64,000 nt of DNA from Pseudomonas sp. Ant30-3 (GCF_000690905.1 NZ_JMCL01000034.1:1-64000); one strand, 5' to 3'. Positions 10,647 to 21,087 are shown, counted from the first letter of the stretch. The notes: generated by a model not told the origin, from the sequence alone. A program made the numbers and translations.

Positions 10647-11441
10647 TTAGGTCGGCATGTTGCGCGCGTAGAAGATTTCGAGCATTTCGTGTTTCACACG
10701 ATGTGTCACCTGCGCACGTTGCTCAGTGGACAGGTTGTTGGTCGCGTCACCGAACAGGTAGTTATCCAGTTCGAAGTTCTTCAACAGCATTTTGGTGTGG
10801 AACAGGTTCTCCTGGTACACGTTCACGTCGGTCATCTGATACGCGTCGCGGGTGTCTTCGGAAAGGTAGTTCTGGATCGAGTTGATCTCGTGGTCGATGA
10901 AGTGCTTCTTGCCTTCGACGTCACGAGTGAAACCGCGCACGCGATAATCCACGGTCACAATGTCCGAATCGAACTGGTGAATCAGGAAGTTGAGCGCTTT
11001 AAGCGGTGAAATGACACCACAGGTCGACACGTCAATGTCCACACGGAAAGTTGCAATACCGTCCACCGGATGGATTTCCGGATAGGTATGCACCGTGATA
11101 TGGCTCTTGTCGAGGTGGGCCAGGATAATTTCGGGCAGCGGGCCCGGCGATTCTTCGATCTGGCTGTCGGTCGGGGTCACCGGCTCTTCAGAGATCAGAA
11201 TCGTGACGCTGGCGCCCTGCGGATCGTAATCCTGACTGGCGATGTTCAGGATGTTGGCACCAATGATATCGACAACTTCTGTGAGAATCTGCGTCAGGCG
11301 TTTCGCGTTGTACTCTTCATTGATGTACTCGACGTAAGCCTGCTGGTCTTGCGGAGTTTCCGCATAGCAGATGTCATAGATGTTGAAGCTCAAGGTCTTT
11401 GTCAGGTTATTGAACCCGTGGAGCTTGAGTTTGCTTTTCAC
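10647..11441 (-). CDS. speD: S-adenosylmethionine decarboxylase proenzyme
   Basis: Pyruvoyl enzyme making decarboxylated SAM, the aminopropyl donor for spermidine. The 264-residue protein is the enterobacterial-type long form. Self-cleavage is expected between K112 and S113 in [16 protein letters not shown], converting the serine to pyruvate. The processing-site glutamate (TYPE) and the catalytic cysteine segment [14 protein letters not shown] are present. It is monocistronic by spacing, with 238 bases to the next gene upstream. Confidence 0.97.
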   Translation of the reverse strand: MKSKLKLHGFNNLTKTLSFNIYDICYAETPQDQQAYVEYINEEYNAKRLTQILTEVVDIIGANILNIASQDYDPQGASVTILISEEPVTPTDSQIEESPGPLPEIILAHLDKSHITVHTYPEIHPVDGIATFRVDIDVSTCGVISPLKALNFLIHQFDSDIVTVDYRVRGFTRDVEGKKHFIDHEINSIQNYLSEDTRDAYQMTDVNVYQENLFHTKMLLKNFELDNYLFGDATNNLSTEQRAQVTHRVKHEMLEIFYARNMPT

Positions 11442-11679
11442 CGTTAAAAACTCTCTATGTATTGCGGCCCGGCCGCGTGATCAAGCATGCCCGTCAGATG
11501 CGAACGACGCACCTGCGTAGGACGGTTAACACCTCTTCGCGATGGCGATTTTGGTTGTCTGTCCGGGTGCGAGGTCTGTTGGTTGACCGACCACTACCCT
11601 GAAAAAAGTGGCGCATTATGCAGACGTCAGCGTGGGATCGCCAGAGTCTGCACTGCTTTTATGATAGTTGAATGTCGAT

Positions 11680-12102
11680 TCAACCGAGTTCGACGATTTC
11701 GTAGTCGTGGGTAATCTCGACACCGCCCGCGCCGAGCATGATCGACGCCGAGCAGTACTTCTCGGCGGACAGCTCGATGGCACGCTTGACCTGGGCTTCT
11801 TTCAGCCCCCGCCCCTTGACCACGAAGTGCATATGAATTTTGGTGAAGACCTTGGGATCTTCAGTCGCGCGCTCGGCTTCCAGGAAGGCTTCGCAGCTCT
11901 CGACGGCCTGACGGGACTTTTTGAGGATGCTGACCACGTCGAAATTGCTGCAACCGCCAACGCCCAGCAAGAGCATTTCCATGGGCCGCACACCCAGGTT
12001 ACGACCGCCGGACTCGGGTGGACCGTCCATGACCACGACATGACCGCTGCCGGATTCACCGAGGAACATGGCTTCGCCAGCCCATTGGATGCGTGCCTTC
12101 AT
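11680..12102 (-). CDS. OsmC/YhfA family protein
   Basis: A 140-residue member of the OsmC/Ohr fold, whose characterised members reduce organic hydroperoxides through a cysteine pair. The helix-start cysteine is present in LLLGVGGCSNFDVVS, and HFVVKGRGL follows. The pattern fits the YhfA-like branch, whose activity is uncertain. ATG at 12102 has a GGAG eight bases upstream; the longer reading would need a TTG at 12108. It is divergent from vfr, as in P. aeruginosa. Confidence 0.88.
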   Translation of the reverse strand: MKARIQWAGEAMFLGESGSGHVVVMDGPPESGGRNLGVRPMEMLLLGVGGCSNFDVVSILKKSRQAVESCEAFLEAERATEDPKVFTKIHMHFVVKGRGLKEAQVKRAIELSAEKYCSASIMLGAGGVEITHDYEIVELG

Positions 12103-12341
12103 CGCCAAGACTCCACTGTATAAAAAAGGGTCGCCAGCTTAGCACAGGGACTTGGGTTGACCGGTCCTAAGACATATCCGTCCGAGCTGTAAGGTAAATG
12201 CTCGAATGTTGCGGGACGTGTCTGGTAAGCTGACGCCAATCCGCTGGCGCATAGCCAGCTTCGCGGCGAACCGTCCTCCATCGTTCGCCAACAACTACAA
12301 AAAATATCAAATACACCGTGCAGTCTTTTCGGGATACAACC

Positions 12342-12986
12342 ATGGTTGCTATTGCCCCACCACCCAAAATCAAAAATCTCGACAAACTGCTGATGCATTG
12401 CCAGCGCCGCCGTTATGCGGCCAAGAGCAACATCATCAGTGAGGGCGACCGCTCGGAAACGCTGTTCTTCATTATCAAGGGTTCCGTCACCATCCTCATC
12501 GAAGACGATGACGGTCGTGAAATGGTCATCGCCTACCTGAACTCCGGGGATTTCTTCGGCGAACTGGGCCTGTTTGAGCAGGCAGGTCACGAGCAGCAGC
12601 GCAGCGCCGGAGTTCGGGCGAAGATCGAGTCCGAGGTCGCAGAAATCAGCTACACGAAATTTCGCGAACTGTCCCTGCTAGACCCTGAGATTCTTTACGT
12701 ACTCAGCGGACAAATCGCACAACGCCTGCGCAACACAACGCGCAAGGTCGGTGACCTGGCATTCTTCGACGTCACTGGACGTGTCGCTCGCTGCCTGCTG
12801 GAGTTGTGCAAACAGCCGGACGCCATGACGCACCCCGATGGCATGCAGATCAAGGTGACGCGTCAGGAAATCGGACGGATTGTCGGCTGTTCGCGGGAAA
12901 TGGTCGGCCGGGTACTCAAGGATCTGGAAGAGCGCAACCTGGTGGACGTTAAAGGCAAGACCATGGTGGTCTTCGGCACGCGTTAA
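12342..12986 (+). CDS. vfr: cAMP-responsive global regulator Vfr (CRP family)
   Basis: Transcription factor controlling catabolic and virulence-type genes in response to cAMP. An N-terminal cyclic-nucleotide domain has the phosphate cassette [10 protein letters not shown] and the RSAGVRAK ligand segment; a C-terminal helix-turn-helix follows ([20 protein letters not shown]). At 214 residues it is full length and matches P. aeruginosa Vfr from MVAI onward, hence the start at 12342 rather than 12318. Vfr of P. aeruginosa has Trp where this protein has Gly in the ligand segment. The stop overlaps that of the convergent gene. Confidence 0.94.
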   Translation: MVAIAPPPKIKNLDKLLMHCQRRRYAAKSNIISEGDRSETLFFIIKGSVTILIEDDDGREMVIAYLNSGDFFGELGLFEQAGHEQQRSAGVRAKIESEVAEISYTKFRELSLLDPEILYVLSGQIAQRLRNTTRKVGDLAFFDVTGRVARCLLELCKQPDAMTHPDGMQIKVTRQEIGRIVGCSREMVGRVLKDLEERNLVDVKGKTMVVFGTR

Positions 12987-13684
12987 ATCTCGAACATCCG
13001 CGCCAGCAACTGCCGGTACAACGCATCGAGCCGCTCAAGTGCATCCGGGGCGCTGAATTTTTCATGCAGGGCGATGTGGCTCTCGGCGCGAACCCGCTGC
13101 TCAAGACCGCAGGCCTCATTGAAGCGATTGACTGCCGCAACCATCGACTCGCGCTCGTTCTCCAGCAACATGGCACCGTGGACCAATCCCACCGGCCGCG
13201 TGCCACCCTTGCTTTGACGCCAGCGCTGAGCGGTGCCGACCATTTTGCGTCCGTCGAGGTTGACGTTGAAACGGCCATCGCAGAATGCGCCATCGATTTC
13301 ACCCAGCGACGAAACGCCGCCCTGTTCATCGAGCAACTGACAGATCGGATCACAGAGTCGGCGGTAGGCGCTTTCGATGCGGTTCTGATCGCCCTCGCTG
13401 CGTGGGGGGGCGTAGACCAGTGCGATGTTAAGGGTTGAGGGGGATTGCGGAACCGGCTCTCCGCCGGTTTCTCGCAGCAGTACCGGCCAACCGGCGGCCG
13501 CGGACACTTCGCAAGCGGCTTCGAAACCGGGTAGGCGACTCAGTCGGCGCGGCATGACCAAGGCCCGGTCGCTGGGTTGCCAGAACAAGAGGCTGAACTC
13601 TGAGTCGCCCGTGCAGACGTGGGCCAATAAATCCTGTTCGGCCTGCAGGCCGGCTTCGACGCTGAGGTTGGTCGGCTGGGTCAT
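12983..13684 (-). CDS. Lipoate/biotin-protein ligase (BPL/LplA/LipB) family protein
   Basis: A 233-residue protein with the ligase fold. The substrate loop [19 protein letters not shown] corresponds to the RRxGGG.V motif of LplA, and [15 protein letters not shown] corresponds to its catalytic-lysine segment. The C-terminal accessory domain of full LplA is missing, as in the many stand-alone LplA-like or octanoyl-transferase-like proteins, so the acyl donor is uncertain. The gene is tail-to-tail with vfr with overlapping stops and lies downstream of trpC, separated from it by a REP region. Confidence 0.8.
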   Translation of the reverse strand: MTQPTNLSVEAGLQAEQDLLAHVCTGDSEFSLLFWQPSDRALVMPRRLSRLPGFEAACEVSAAAGWPVLLRETGGEPVPQSPSTLNIALVYAPPRSEGDQNRIESAYRRLCDPICQLLDEQGGVSSLGEIDGAFCDGRFNVNLDGRKMVGTAQRWRQSKGGTRPVGLVHGAMLLENERESMVAAVNRFNEACGLEQRVRAESHIALHEKFSAPDALERLDALYRQLLARMFEI

Positions 13685-13727
13685 GGACTATTCCGCAAGG
13701 TCTGAAATTTTTGAGGAATTCAAAGGC

Positions 13728-13836
13728 CTCTTCGCGAGCAAGCCCGCTCCCACATTGGTCCGCGTTCACTCAGACAATGCTGATCAACTATGGGAGCGAG
13801 CCTGGTTCGGGCGGCGTTCCGACGATGAGGCCGGCC
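13728..13836. repeat. REP pair between trpC and the ligase-like gene
   Basis: TTCGCGAGCAAGCCCGCTCC (13731-13750) faces an inverted copy TGGGAGCGAGCCTGGTTCGG starting near 13791, the usual REPIN arrangement of fluorescens-group genomes. A second motif, GGGCGGCGTTCCGACG, follows at about 13808 and recurs at 49112 as GGGCGGCGATCCGACG. Confidence 0.75.
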
Positions 13837-13850
13837 CGGCACATCAACAC

Positions 13851-14687
13851 TCAGTCAAGGGTAGAACCACTCACCACAACACCGCGCTCCGGGAAGAACA
13901 GGCGCTGCAACTCGGTGCCTGGGTTTTCAGCGCGCATGAACGCCTCACCCACCAGGAATGCGTACACGTCGCTGATTTCCATCAGCTCAACGTCGGCCCG
14001 ATTGAGGATGCCACTTTCCGTGATCACCAGACGATCACGCGGAATACGCGGTAACAGGTCCAGCGTGGTTTCCAGATTGACGTCGAAGGTATGCAGGTTG
14101 CGGTTGTTAATGCCCACCAGTGGCGTATCGAGGGTTTTCAGTGCACGTTCCAGTTCGTCACCGTCGTGCACTTCCACCAACACGTCGAGGCCGACGCTCT
14201 TCGCCACTGCCGCCAGCTCGGCCATTTTCACGTCGTCCAGCGCAGACACGATCAACAGCACGCAGTCCGCACCCAACGCGCGGGCTTCGATGATCTGGTA
14301 TGGATCGATCATGAAATCCTTGCGGATCACTGGCAGGTTGCAGGCAGCCCGCGCCTGCTGCAGGTATGCATCGGCACCCTGGAAGTAATCGATATCGGTC
14401 AGCACCGACAGGCACGTTGCGCCGCCCTTCTCGTAGCTTTTGGCGATGTCGGCAGGCACGAAATCTTCGCGGATCACACCTTTGCTCGGCGATGCTTTTT
14501 TGATTTCAGCAATCACCGCGGGCTCTTTCAGCTTGGCCTGAGCGATCAGTGCCTTGGCGAAACCACGGGGTGCATCGGCCGCCTTGGCCAGACTTTCCAG
14601 CTCGGCGAGACTCACACGAGCGCTGCGCTCGGCGACTTCTTCGACTTTACGCGCCAGAATGTTTTCCAGAACCGTCGGTACACTCAT
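13851..14687 (-). CDS. trpC: Indole-3-glycerol phosphate synthase
   Basis: TIM-barrel enzyme converting carboxyphenylamino-deoxyribulose-phosphate to indole-glycerol-phosphate. The catalytic lysine segment [15 protein letters not shown] and [14 protein letters not shown] are present, with [12 protein letters not shown] and [11 protein letters not shown] further along. The single-domain form of 278 residues is typical of pseudomonads, where TrpF is encoded elsewhere. Its ATG overlaps the trpD stop by four bases (ATGA), so translation is probably coupled. Confidence 0.97.
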   Translation of the reverse strand: MSVPTVLENILARKVEEVAERSARVSLAELESLAKAADAPRGFAKALIAQAKLKEPAVIAEIKKASPSKGVIREDFVPADIAKSYEKGGATCLSVLTDIDYFQGADAYLQQARAACNLPVIRKDFMIDPYQIIEARALGADCVLLIVSALDDVKMAELAAVAKSVGLDVLVEVHDGDELERALKTLDTPLVGINNRNLHTFDVNLETTLDLLPRIPRDRLVITESGILNRADVELMEISDVYAFLVGEAFMRAENPGTELQRLFFPERGVVVSGSTLD

Positions 14688-15733
14688 CCCTCATTCTCCA
14701 CTCTGAATACCGCGGTAAATGCACCCAGCTCCTCAAGCTTTTCCCGAGCGAGGCCGGTGTGCAGCGCGTCGTGCGCCAGGGCAACGCCCTCTTTCAAACT
14801 GGTCGCCAGGTCGGCGGCGTACAACGCCGCACCGGCATTGAGCACGATCATTTCGGCGGCTTTCTGACCGTTCTCGGTCTTGCGCTTGCCGAGGGCATCG
14901 CGAATCAGCTCAAGCGAAGCCGCCGGGCTTTCTACCGCCAGACCGTGCAGGCTCTGGCTCTTCATGCCCAGGTCTTCAGGCTCGACCCAGTACTCGGTGA
15001 CCTGATCATTCTTCAATTCCGCGACAAAGGTCGGCGCGGCCAGACTGAATTCGTCGAGGCCGTCCTTGGAATGCACCACCAACACATGCTTGCTGCCCAT
15101 GCGCTGCAAGACTTCGGCCAACGGCCGGCACAACGCTTGGCTGAACACGCCGACAACTTGATGCTTCACGCCGGCCGGATTCGTAAGCGGGCCAAGCATG
15201 TTGAACAAGGTGCGCAGACCCAGCTCGCGGCGTGGGCCGGCGGCGTGTTTCATCGCGCTGTGGTGCGTCTGGGCAAACATGAAACCGATGCCGACGTTGT
15301 CGATGCAGCGCGCGACCTGGACTGGCGTCAGGTTCAGATAGATGCCGGCCGCTTCGAGCAGATCGGCGCTGCCGCTCTTGCCCGATACCGCGCGGTTACC
15401 ATGCTTGGCGACCGTGCAACCGGCGGCGGCCACCACAAACGAGGACGCAGTAGAAACGTTGAAGATGTTCGCGCCGTCGCCGCCGGTACCGACCACGTCC
15501 ACCACGCCATCAAGCGTTTTCAATTCGACCTTGTCTGCCAGCTCGCGCATGACCGACACCGCGCCGACTATCTCGTCGATGCTTTCGCTCTTCATGCGCA
15601 TGGCCATCATGAACGCGCCTATCTGCGCATCGGTGCATTGCCCCGTCATGATCTCGCGCATGACATCGCGCATTTCTTCGGTGCTGAGGTCGAGCTGATC
15701 GACGATACGGCTCAGGGCTGTCTTGATATTCAT
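14684..15733 (-). CDS. trpD: Anthranilate phosphoribosyltransferase
   Basis: Transfers phosphoribose from PRPP to anthranilate. The PRPP-binding loop [17 protein letters not shown] is conserved, as is [19 protein letters not shown]. Length 349 is standard. It is the middle gene of trpGDC: nine bases follow trpG, and there is a four-base overlap with trpC. Confidence 0.97.
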   Translation of the reverse strand: MNIKTALSRIVDQLDLSTEEMRDVMREIMTGQCTDAQIGAFMMAMRMKSESIDEIVGAVSVMRELADKVELKTLDGVVDVVGTGGDGANIFNVSTASSFVVAAAGCTVAKHGNRAVSGKSGSADLLEAAGIYLNLTPVQVARCIDNVGIGFMFAQTHHSAMKHAAGPRRELGLRTLFNMLGPLTNPAGVKHQVVGVFSQALCRPLAEVLQRMGSKHVLVVHSKDGLDEFSLAAPTFVAELKNDQVTEYWVEPEDLGMKSQSLHGLAVESPAASLELIRDALGKRKTENGQKAAEMIVLNAGAALYAADLATSLKEGVALAHDALHTGLAREKLEELGAFTAVFRVENEG

Positions 15734-15742
15734 GGAAAGTCC

Positions 15743-16336
15743 TTAGCGCGTGCCGCCGGTTTGTTTGAGGAAGTTGGCGAACAGCTCGTGGCCCTGCTCC
15801 GTGAGGATGGACTCGGGATGAAATTGCACGCCTTCGATGTTCAGCGTCTTGTGGCGCAGGCCCATGATTTCGTCGACGGTGCCGTCTTCGTGCTGAGTCC
15901 AGGCAGTCAGCTCCAGACAGTCCGGCAGAGTTTCGCGTTTTACGACCAACGAGTGATAGCGCGTAACCGTCAGCGGATGATTCAGACCTTCGAACACGCC
16001 TTTGTCTTCGTGGAAAACCGGGCTGGTCTTGCCGTGCATGACCTGGCGTGCGCGGACCACATCGCCGCCAAAGGCTTGGCCAATCGATTGGTGGCCCAGG
16101 CAGACGCCGAGAATCGGCAGCTTGCCGCCGAAGTGTTTGATCACGTCGATCGAGACGCCAGCTTCGTTCGGCGTGCACGGGCCGGGGGAAACGACAATCC
16201 GCTCGGGGTTGAGCGCTTCGATTTCGGCGATAGTGAGTTCATCGTTGCGCACGACTTTGACCTGGGAGCCAAGCTCACCGAGGTATTGCACAACGTTGTA
16301 AGTAAAAGAGTCGTAGTTATCGATCATCAGCAACAT
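15743..16336 (-). CDS. trpG: Anthranilate synthase glutaminase subunit
   Basis: Class I glutamine amidotransferase that supplies ammonia to TrpE. The catalytic triad is visible: cysteine in [15 protein letters not shown], and histidine and glutamate in QFHPESILT. The 197-residue protein begins [14 protein letters not shown]. It leads trpGDC and is preceded by a roughly 260-base leader containing a Trp-rich short ORF and a terminator-like hairpin. Confidence 0.97.
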   Translation of the reverse strand: MLLMIDNYDSFTYNVVQYLGELGSQVKVVRNDELTIAEIEALNPERIVVSPGPCTPNEAGVSIDVIKHFGGKLPILGVCLGHQSIGQAFGGDVVRARQVMHGKTSPVFHEDKGVFEGLNHPLTVTRYHSLVVKRETLPDCLELTAWTQHEDGTVDEIMGLRHKTLNIEGVQFHPESILTEQGHELFANFLKQTGGTR

Positions 16337-16472
16337 GGCGTTAAGAACCTCTTGAATTCACTGACTTCAGTTCAGCCTTCGGATGCGTTGCCCGCAGCGT
16401 CCTGCACTTTGTCGGTCGCTGGAATCGCGCCTCAAAGCGGTTTGTCGTGCGGGTAAAGAAGGCAAAGCGATG

Positions 16473-16491
16473 AAAATCCGGCCGGGCCGGC
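16473..16491 (-). terminator. Putative attenuator terminator in the trpGDC leader
   Basis: On the minus strand a CCGGC-CCG-GCCGG hairpin is followed by ATTTTC. It begins about nine bases after the stop of the Trp-rich leader ORF and about 140 bases before trpG. This spacing fits a transcription attenuator read by a ribosome stalling at the two Trp codons. Confidence 0.55.
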
Positions 16492-16499
16492 AGAAGGAT

Positions 16500-16598
16500 T
16501 CAGGCGCGCCAACGCCAACGGGCGTGTGCCTTGATGACTTGATCCAGAAGTTTGCTGACGATCAACACGGGGAAGGTCTCATTTATGCGTCCGGGCAC
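16500..16598 (-). CDS. Putative trpG leader peptide (Trp-rich short ORF)
   Basis: A 32-codon minus-strand ORF from GTG (16598) to TGA (16500-16502) ends LLDQVIKAHARWRWRA, with two TGG codons three codons apart just before the stop. The tail closely matches the last residues of Gph ([15 protein letters not shown]), whose gene precedes trpE. The start is uncertain: GTG at 16568 is also in frame and no strong ribosome site is seen. A terminator-like hairpin follows. Attenuation of trpGDC and trpE has, to my knowledge, been reported in P. putida; that this is the leader is inference. Confidence 0.5.
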   Translation of the reverse strand: MPGRINETFPVLIVSKLLDQVIKAHARWRWRA

Positions 16599-16742
16599 AG
16601 TAACTTAGCTGGGCAGAGCGTGCAATATGGGCGATTGAAGCGCGTCGGACATTGCAATGGGTTCGCGCCAAACGGCAACACGCTCTATAGTTTTTGGCAC
16701 TGTCGTTTCACTCACTAAAACAATAACAAAACGGATCTGCCC

Positions 16743-18650
16743 ATGCTCAGACAGAAACTGGCTGTACCGCTCGCCGGCTGCTTGCTCGCCATGGCCTGCA
16801 CCGAGGCGATCGCGGCGCCCAACCCCTACTCGAACTTCATCGTATTTGGCGACAGCCTGAACGATGCCGGGCAGTTCACGGACATCGGCGGACCGTCAGG
16901 CTCGACCCTGCGGTTCACCAACCGCACCGGACCCCTTTATCGGGATGGCAGTGGTGAGGTGTTTTCCGCCAACTCGACGCAGCTGCTGGGTGGCCAACTC
17001 GGGTTTTCCGCGGATCAGACCGCAGCCTCTACATCGGCGGCGCGTGCCGGCCAGGGATTGCCGGACGGTAATAATTGGGCAGTGGGCGGCTACCGCACCG
17101 ATCAGATCCTGACGTCGATCACCACCGCCTCCGCCACCGGTGAACGTGCGCGTCAGGGTTATCTGCCGAGCAATGGTTTTCGCGCCGATCCGAATGCTCT
17201 TTATTACTTGTCCGGGGGCGGCAACGATTTTCTTCAGGGACGCGTGCAAAGCGCCGTACAGGCCAACGCTGCGGCAGACCGACTGGCCAACAGCGTGCAA
17301 GTCTTGCAAACCGCCGGCGCCCGGTATGTGATGGTCTGGCTGTTACCGGATCTGGGCCTGACCCCGGCCATCAATGGCACGCCTCTGCAAGCCGGCACCT
17401 CACAGCTGAGTGCCGCCTTCAACCGGCAATTGGTCACTCGACTGGCAGGGATCGACGCCGAAATCATCCCACTCAACGTGCCGCTTCTGTTGCAGGAAAC
17501 TTTTGCTGACCCGGCGCGATTTGGCCTGGCTACCGGCCAGAACCTGATCGGCACCTGCTTCAGCGGCAACGGCTGCGTGGAAAATCCGCTGTATGGCATC
17601 AACAGCGCCACGCCGGATCCGAGCAAGCTGGTCTACAACGATGCCGTGCATGCGACCGAATCCGGGCAGCGGCTGATTGCCGATTACGCCTATTCCTTAC
17701 TGGCAGCGCCGTGGGAACTGACGCTCTTGCCGGAAATGGCCCACGCCACATTACGTGCGCATCAGGATGAATTGCGCAGCCAGTGGCAATCGGACTGGGA
17801 AGACTGGCAGGCCGTCGGTCAGTGGCGAGCGATTGTCGCCGGCGGCGGCCAGCACCTGGATGTGGACAGCCAAACCAGCGGCGCCAGCGCCGATGGCAGT
17901 GGTGCCAACGTGAACATCGGTGGCAGCTACCGTCTCAATGAGGCCTGGCGTGTGGGCGTTGCGGCGGGTTTCTATCGGCAGAATCTGGAAGCCGGCAGTA
18001 ACGATTCGGACTACAAACTGAACAGCTATCTAGCCACCGCGTTTGCCCAGTTTCAACACAATCGCTGGTGGGCCGATGCCGCGTTGACCGGCGGAAAACT
18101 GGACTACGACAATCTCAAGCGCAAGTTTGACCTCGGCCCCGGTGAGGGTGCGGAAAAGGGTGACACCGACGGTCATCTCTGGGCGTTCAGCACGCGTCTG
18201 GGTTATGACATTGCACAGCCAGGCAGCGATTGGCATTTGTCGCCATTCATCAGCGCCGACTACGCCAAGGTGGAAGTTGACGGTTACTCGGAGAACAGTA
18301 ACCGCTCCACAGCGTTGAGCTTCGATGATCAAAAGCGTGATTCAAAACGCTTGGGCGCGGGCCTGCAGGGCAAGTACCAGATCACCCCGCAGACGCAGGT
18401 GTTCGGCGAGTATGCCCACGAGCGTGAATATGAGGATGACACGCAGAAAGTGAACATCGCCCTCAATAGCCTGCCATCGCTCGACTTCAGACTGGACGGC
18501 TATGCGCCGCAGAGTCATCTGAATCGGGTGAGCCTGGGGATCAGCCACAAATTGACGGCCGATCTGGCGTTGCGCGGTGGTTATACGCTGCGCAAGGATG
18601 ATGATTTCACCCAGCAGGGCATCAATGTCGGGGTTGCGCTGGACTTCTGA
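16743..18650 (+). CDS. estP: GDSL esterase autotransporter EstP/EstA-type
   Basis: Outer-membrane esterase of the type V autotransporter class. It has a signal peptide (about 1-25), a GDSL lipase passenger (about 30-330) and a C-terminal 12-strand beta-barrel (about 360-635) ending in aromatic DF. Catalytic residues are the nucleophile S38 in [11 protein letters not shown], Asn in SGGGNDF (about 160), and the Asp/His pair near D300/H303 in [11 protein letters not shown]. Length (635) is normal. It lies between trpG and trpE, diverging from trpG and converging on trpE, the site described for estP in P. putida. Confidence 0.93.
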   Translation: MLRQKLAVPLAGCLLAMACTEAIAAPNPYSNFIVFGDSLNDAGQFTDIGGPSGSTLRFTNRTGPLYRDGSGEVFSANSTQLLGGQLGFSADQTAASTSAARAGQGLPDGNNWAVGGYRTDQILTSITTASATGERARQGYLPSNGFRADPNALYYLSGGGNDFLQGRVQSAVQANAAADRLANSVQVLQTAGARYVMVWLLPDLGLTPAINGTPLQAGTSQLSAAFNRQLVTRLAGIDAEIIPLNVPLLLQETFADPARFGLATGQNLIGTCFSGNGCVENPLYGINSATPDPSKLVYNDAVHATESGQRLIADYAYSLLAAPWELTLLPEMAHATLRAHQDELRSQWQSDWEDWQAVGQWRAIVAGGGQHLDVDSQTSGASADGSGANVNIGGSYRLNEAWRVGVAAGFYRQNLEAGSNDSDYKLNSYLATAFAQFQHNRWWADAALTGGKLDYDNLKRKFDLGPGEGAEKGDTDGHLWAFSTRLGYDIAQPGSDWHLSPFISADYAKVEVDGYSENSNRSTALSFDDQKRDSKRLGAGLQGKYQITPQTQVFGEYAHEREYEDDTQKVNIALNSLPSLDFRLDGYAPQSHLNRVSLGISHKLTADLALRGGYTLRKDDDFTQQGINVGVALDF

Positions 18651-18662
18651 ATCGCGGGCAAT

Positions 18663-18697
18663 AAAAAACGCGGCGCCCTCACAGGCGCCGCGTTTTG
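18663..18697. terminator. Bidirectional terminator between estP and trpE
   Basis: A perfect 13-bp stem, AAAACGCGGCGCC with GGCGCCGCGTTTT, has a six-base loop and A/T runs at both ends, in the convergent estP/trpE gap. Confidence 0.93.
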
Positions 18698-18715
18698 TTG
18701 TGCCGTGCAAGTGGC

Positions 18716-20197
18716 TCAGCTATCCGGCGTTTGCTCGGCCAGCGCCACCGCACGGAACATCGCGCGGCGTTTGTTCAGGGTTTCTTCCCATTCCAGCGCC
18801 GGCACCGAGTCGGCGACGATGCCGCCACCGGCTTGTACGTGCAGTTCGCCGTTCTTGATCACCGCCGTGCGGATCGCAATCGCGGTGTCCATGTTGCCGT
18901 TCCAGGCGAAGTAACCGACAGCACCGCCATAGACGCCACGCTTGACCGGTTCCAGCTCGTCGATGATTTCCATCGCGCGGATTTTCGGTGCGCCGGACAA
19001 CGTCCCCGCCGGCAGAATCGCCCGCAGGGCGTCCATCGCGGTCAGACCGGCTTTCAGTTGCCCAGTGACGTTGGAAACGATGTGCATCACGTTGGAATAA
19101 CGTTCGATGACCATTTTCTCGGTGAGCTTCACCGAACCGATTTCCGAAACGCGACCGGTGTCATTGCGCCCAAGGTCGATGAGCATCAAGTGCTCGGCGA
19201 TTTCCTTGTCGTCGGACAGCAGGTCTTTTTCCAGCGCCACGTCAGCTTCTTCGGTGGCCCCACGCGGACGGGTACCGGCAATCGGGCGCACGGTGATCAG
19301 GTTGTCCTCTACCCGCACCAGCACTTCCGGCGAACTGCCGACCACGTGGAAGTCGCCGAAGTTGAAGAAGTACATGTAAGGCGTCGGATTGAAGCAACGT
19401 AGCGCCCGGTACAGATCGATCGGGGCAGCTTTGAAATCAATCGACATACGCTGCGACGGCACGACTTGCATGCAGTCGCCAGCGAGGATGTATTCCTTGA
19501 TGGTGTCGACGGCTTTTTCGTAATCGCTTTGCGTGAAGCTCGAACGGAACACCGGGTCAGCCGCTTGCTGCTTGCTGAAATCCAGGCCACGACGCGGGGT
19601 GATCGGCTGGCGCAGTTGCTCCAGCAGTTCTTCGAGGCGCGCCTGACCTTGCTCGAACGCATCGTCCTGCGACGGATCGGCGAGGACAATCGCGTGCATC
19701 TTGCCGGCGAGGTTGTCGAACACCACCACTGCGTCGGAGACCATCAGCAGAATGTCCGGCACGCCCAGCGGATCCGGGTTCGGGCATTTTCCCAGACGCT
19801 TTTCCACATAGCGCACGCAGTCATAACCGAAATAACCCACCAGACCGCCATTGAAGCGCGGCAGACCGGGGATGGTCGGCACGTTGTAACGGGCCTTGAA
19901 CGCTTCGACAAACGCCAGCGGATCTTCGACGTCGTGGCTTTCGATCTCGACGCCGTCATGGGTCACGCTGACGTGATGGTCATGCACGCGCAGCACAGTG
20001 CGGCATGGCAGCCCGATGATCGAGTAACGGCCCCACTTCTCCCCGCCCTGTACCGATTCGAGCAGGTAGGAATTGGGCTTGTCAGCCAGTTTCAGGTAGA
20101 TCGACAGCGGCGTGTCGAAGTCGGCCAGGGTTTCACAGGCAAGCGGGACGCGGTTGTAGCCGGCAGCGGCCAAACGCAGGAATTCTTCGCGGATCAT
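18716..20197 (-). CDS. trpE: Anthranilate synthase component I
   Basis: Chorismate-to-anthranilate subunit, partner of TrpG. The tryptophan feedback site LLES is present in [18 protein letters not shown]. Chorismate-binding motifs include [20 protein letters not shown] and [10 protein letters not shown], then [15 protein letters not shown]. Length 493 is normal. It lies 71 bases after gph in an rpe-gph-trpE run on the minus strand; the gap and the gph tail carry leader-like features. Confidence 0.97.
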   Translation of the reverse strand: MIREEFLRLAAAGYNRVPLACETLADFDTPLSIYLKLADKPNSYLLESVQGGEKWGRYSIIGLPCRTVLRVHDHHVSVTHDGVEIESHDVEDPLAFVEAFKARYNVPTIPGLPRFNGGLVGYFGYDCVRYVEKRLGKCPNPDPLGVPDILLMVSDAVVVFDNLAGKMHAIVLADPSQDDAFEQGQARLEELLEQLRQPITPRRGLDFSKQQAADPVFRSSFTQSDYEKAVDTIKEYILAGDCMQVVPSQRMSIDFKAAPIDLYRALRCFNPTPYMYFFNFGDFHVVGSSPEVLVRVEDNLITVRPIAGTRPRGATEEADVALEKDLLSDDKEIAEHLMLIDLGRNDTGRVSEIGSVKLTEKMVIERYSNVMHIVSNVTGQLKAGLTAMDALRAILPAGTLSGAPKIRAMEIIDELEPVKRGVYGGAVGYFAWNGNMDTAIAIRTAVIKNGELHVQAGGGIVADSVPALEWEETLNKRRAMFRAVALAEQTPDS

Positions 20198-20330
20198 GGG
20201 GTAGCCTCGTGGCTTGAGGTTGTAACAGTCAGGTATGCAAACGCGCCGGGATGCCGGCCAGGATCAAGTCAGGCGCGCCAACGCCAGCGGGCCAGGGCCT
20301 TGATGACTTTCATCCAGAGTTTGCGAGTGA
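20198..20330 (-). promoter_or_regulatory. Putative trpE attenuator using the 3' end of gph as leader
   Basis: The last codons of gph encode [15 protein letters not shown], with three TGG codons among fifteen. They are followed by a GCCGG-CATC-CCGGC hairpin at 20245-20258. A CGCGCC stretch inside the final gph codons (20272-20277) could pair with GGCGCG at 20242-20247, which overlaps the hairpin's 3' arm, giving an alternative fold. The T run after the hairpin is weak. The same peptide tail precedes trpG. Function is inferred, not shown. Confidence 0.5.
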
Positions 20331-21087
20331 CCACCACGATGGCGTTTCCAGAATAGGGTTGAGCAGCGTCGGGCAACGTTATCCCAGAGGCCAGATCCAG
20401 GCAACCGGGAATTAATTTGCGCAAATCGTCGATCACCAGCGCCGGCGATTCTTCGGCGATCGGCCGGCCATGGTTGTAGCCATAACTGAGGGCCACGCAT
20501 TTGACCCCCGCCGCTTTCGCCGCCAGCACATCGCTGCGCGAGTCGCCGACGAACAAGGATTGCGAGGCGGGAATATTGGCCATTTTCATCACGAAGAACA
20601 GCGCCGCCGGGTCAGGTTTTTTCTGTGGCAGGGTGTCGCCGCCGATGATCCACTTGAAGTAACGGCCGATCTTCATCTGATCCAGCAACGGCGCGACGAA
20701 GCGTTCCGGCTTGTTGGTGATCAGCGCCATCGCCACGCCCTGCTTGCTCAGCCACTTCAGGGTGTCGCGCACGCCGGGGTAGACGACAGTCAGGTTGTGA
20801 TTTTCGCTGTAAGCCTCCATGAAGATGTCCAGTGCGGCTTCAGCTTCAACGTCGTCGACCGTGGAATGCTCGATTCCACCTGCCAATGCCCGACGAACCA
20901 GGACCGGTGCGCCGTTGCCGACCCACTCACGTACTGAATCGAGACCGGCGGGCGCACGGCCGAGTTTGAGCAGCATGTTATCCACAGCCGCCGCGAGGTC
21001 CGGGACCGAATCGATCAGTGTGCCATCCAGATCGAACATCACCAGCCGCGGCAAACGCCCAGGGAAGAGCTGCTCAAAGCCGCTCAT
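20269..21087 (-). CDS. gph: Phosphoglycolate phosphatase
   Basis: HAD-superfamily hydrolase that removes phosphate from 2-phosphoglycolate. The nucleophile motif is [11 protein letters not shown] (D19, D21), with later HAD motifs ITNKPE and [10 protein letters not shown] and the acidic VGDSRSD. The 272-residue protein carries about 30 extra C-terminal residues ending ALARWRWRA; these are basic and Trp-rich and may exist for trpE leader control rather than catalysis. Start ATG overlaps the rpe stop by four bases. Confidence 0.94.
   Translation of the reverse strand: MSGFEQLFPGRLPRLVMFDLDGTLIDSVPDLAAAVDNMLLKLGRAPAGLDSVREWVGNGAPVLVRRALAGGIEHSTVDDVEAEAALDIFMEAYSENHNLTVVYPGVRDTLKWLSKQGVAMALITNKPERFVAPLLDQMKIGRYFKWIIGGDTLPQKKPDPAALFFVMKMANIPASQSLFVGDSRSDVLAAKAAGVKCVALSYGYNHGRPIAEESPALVIDDLRKLIPGCLDLASGITLPDAAQPYSGNAIVVVTRKLWMKVIKALARWRWRA

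Noticed and set aside
14549-16456. Long plus-strand open frame of 635 codons opposite trpC, trpD and trpG
   Set aside because: It is antisense to three clear tryptophan genes, has no recognisable motif, and its length is explained by high-GC codon bias of the real genes.
16680-16705. Sigma54-like TGGCAC-TGTCG-TTTCA before estP
   Set aside because: The -12 element should be GC after ten bases from GG, and here it is TC; too weak to call.
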